Below are positions 62,661 to 64,000 of a stretch of 64,000 bases of DNA, piece by piece. Both the position numbers and the translations under genes were made by a program. Position 1 is the first letter of the stretch; each line of letters starts with the position of its first letter. Location of the stretch: the NCBI GenBank assembly GCA_013398295.1, contig VZSF01007706.1:248001-312000 (forward strand). Direction: 5' to 3'. Under the pieces are notes generated by a model. The model searched no databases. It worked only from the letters and a program-made list of their open reading frames with translations, and was not told the DNA's origin. Origin of the DNA: Chionis minor (taxonomy: Eukaryota > Chordata > Aves > Charadriiformes > Chionididae).

Positions 62661-62727
62661 TTTTTATTTGGTTGTCTTTTGGGGGGTTGTATTGTTTTTT
62701 GGAGTTGTCAGTTTGTTTGGTTTTTAA
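62661..62727. repeat. G/T-rich low-complexity tract
   Basis: TTTTTATTTGG, TTTTGGGGGG, TTTTTTGGAG and GTTTGTTTGG steps: the reverse-complement form of the A/C-rich class. Confidence 0.75.
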
Positions 62728-62729
62728 AA

Positions 62730-64000
62730 CTGAAACAGAGCACACTGAAGAGGATTGGTATGGGCATTTGACTTCTGAACTACAGTCATTTTACCCTAGA
62801 TGATTAGCACAGACCAATTAAAAAACTACTACTCTTTGAAGCAGAGTTTTGGAGAAGGGTGCCACATCTCTGCTACAGACACATCATTAGCTGTCACACC
62901 CCCAGAATACGCCTTAGCACCAAGGACTCTGAAAAGCAAAGCAGGGCAAAAGAGGCACCTTAGTCCTGCACTCCAGCAATGGCTCCAGCCAGCAGGCGGG
63001 ATTGATGGAGCAACATTTAAGTTGCTTTAGCTGCCTATAGAAAAAATCCATTCAGATTTCTGAGCCATTTTAAGAAGTTATGAAAAAGAAGTAACATAGA
63101 TTGACAACCTTATGTATTTCCATTAGTTTTCTCCAGAATTACTCATGAGAAGAGTATCTGTTCCACTAGAGGGAGGAGCAGGCTCAGGAACTGAATTTCC
63201 AACTAGTGTACCAGTGCCATCTACAATAACAGCCTTATTCCTACATGAAGAATGGTCCATTGTCACAAAGAGCTGAAGGAGCAAAACTGGAACATGAAGG
63301 TCCATTTATGCAGGAAAGTTTTATAACAGCAACAAAAATCAAAAAAGAAAAAGGAAAAGGAAGAATTTCACCTGAGGTAGGTTTGATTTTCTGGAGGTTT
63401 TTTTTCTGTTATTCCTAAAAATGAGATACATTTTTAGTTACAAATCATGTCTTTCATATTCTATTTAGATTTCTAGATCATGTTTTCCTTTGACATTGGG
63501 ATAAAACTACCAGGAATTTGTAGCTTATTTCCTCTCTTGTAGAGGGCTTCACGTAGATATTTTTTTCACGCATTCTGTCGTATTGCTTCTTATTGATAAG
63601 ACTTGGTAACAATATACTGTCTTTATCTGAGAACAGGTATATTTAAGAACTTATACATTATTAATACCTTGTAAAGTACAAAGATATTAATATTTCTAAT
63701 TCCAGTAATTTCCCCAAAAATATATTTGAGATAGAACAGATCTAGAGATTGCAAAGGTTCAGTATTGCCCTAAGAAAACCAGAGTTTCTGTGTGTGCACC
63801 TACATATAACTATATTGCAACTCACTGTAATGAAAAGATTAGGGCCATTCCCTACTGAAACTATTTTTAGCAACTTTGGTTGGGACACGTCCCATGACTA
63901 GTTAGTGCAGCACAAAGGAAACAGGCTCATTAGAACATCTGTATCTTATGCAGACAAGCAAGGCTACAGGGAGACATGACTTCAGCCCAACCTATGCATC
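62730..64000. other. Gene-free AT-rich stretch
   Basis: Unique sequence with a purine tract at 63341-63366. A 76-codon plus-strand frame (62800-63030) is not recognisable. Nothing else was seen. Confidence 0.5.

Noticed and set aside
1..64000. CRISPR arrays, operons, prophage or integrated virus genes
   Set aside because: There are no regularly spaced direct repeats with unique spacers, no tightly packed coding blocks, and no frame recognisable as a reverse transcriptase, integrase, capsid or other viral protein.

Overview
The window reads as AT-rich, CpG-poor vertebrate nuclear DNA, most probably from a bird or another sauropsid. The evidence is indirect. There are no bacterial-style coding blocks. 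CpG is strongly depleted outside one island; for example, I count no CpG at all in 43201-43500. Microsatellites and homopolymers are plentiful. I recognise no primate, rodent or other mammalian SINE/LINE, and only one weak trace that could be the end of a CR1 element. I did not identify the species or the locus.

No protein-coding gene can be supported. The longest stop-free frame is 169 codons, and none of the open frames looks like a protein family I know. Several of the most eye-catching frames are translated microsatellites or homopolymers. The window is best read as intergenic or long-intron sequence, with one CpG island as its only promoter-grade landmark.

Layout: 1-37400 is mostly unique AT-rich sequence with scattered A/C-rich tracts, poly-A/T runs and TA/TACA microsatellites. 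It also holds a 13-bp inverted repeat at 18223-18298, a small CpG cluster near 20271-20440, and TAAT-rich unique stretches at about 25020-25460 and 31090-31440 that could be regulatory elements. The CpG island spans about 37420-38050. It holds GC boxes, a four-by-G5 quadruplex motif, a good minus-strand splice donor at 37788/37787, a second weaker donor at 37541/37540, and a plus-strand TATA-like box at 37525. A divergent or non-coding first exon is the simplest reading. From 38050 to 64000 the sequence is again unique and AT-rich. It carries more TAAT-rich candidate enhancers, a GGAT array (52609-52653), a finely ordered 136-bp GAAN array (55046-55181), a 34-bp tandem duplication (59749-59816) and a T27 run (58856-58882).

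I looked for an undescribed multi-component system and found none. The observations worth following are the orphan CpG island with its quadruplex and splice signals, the ordered GAAN array, the repeated A/C-rich tracts, and the possible small hairpin at 18223-18298. Enhancer-like calls rest on motif content only, because conservation cannot be judged from a single sequence.
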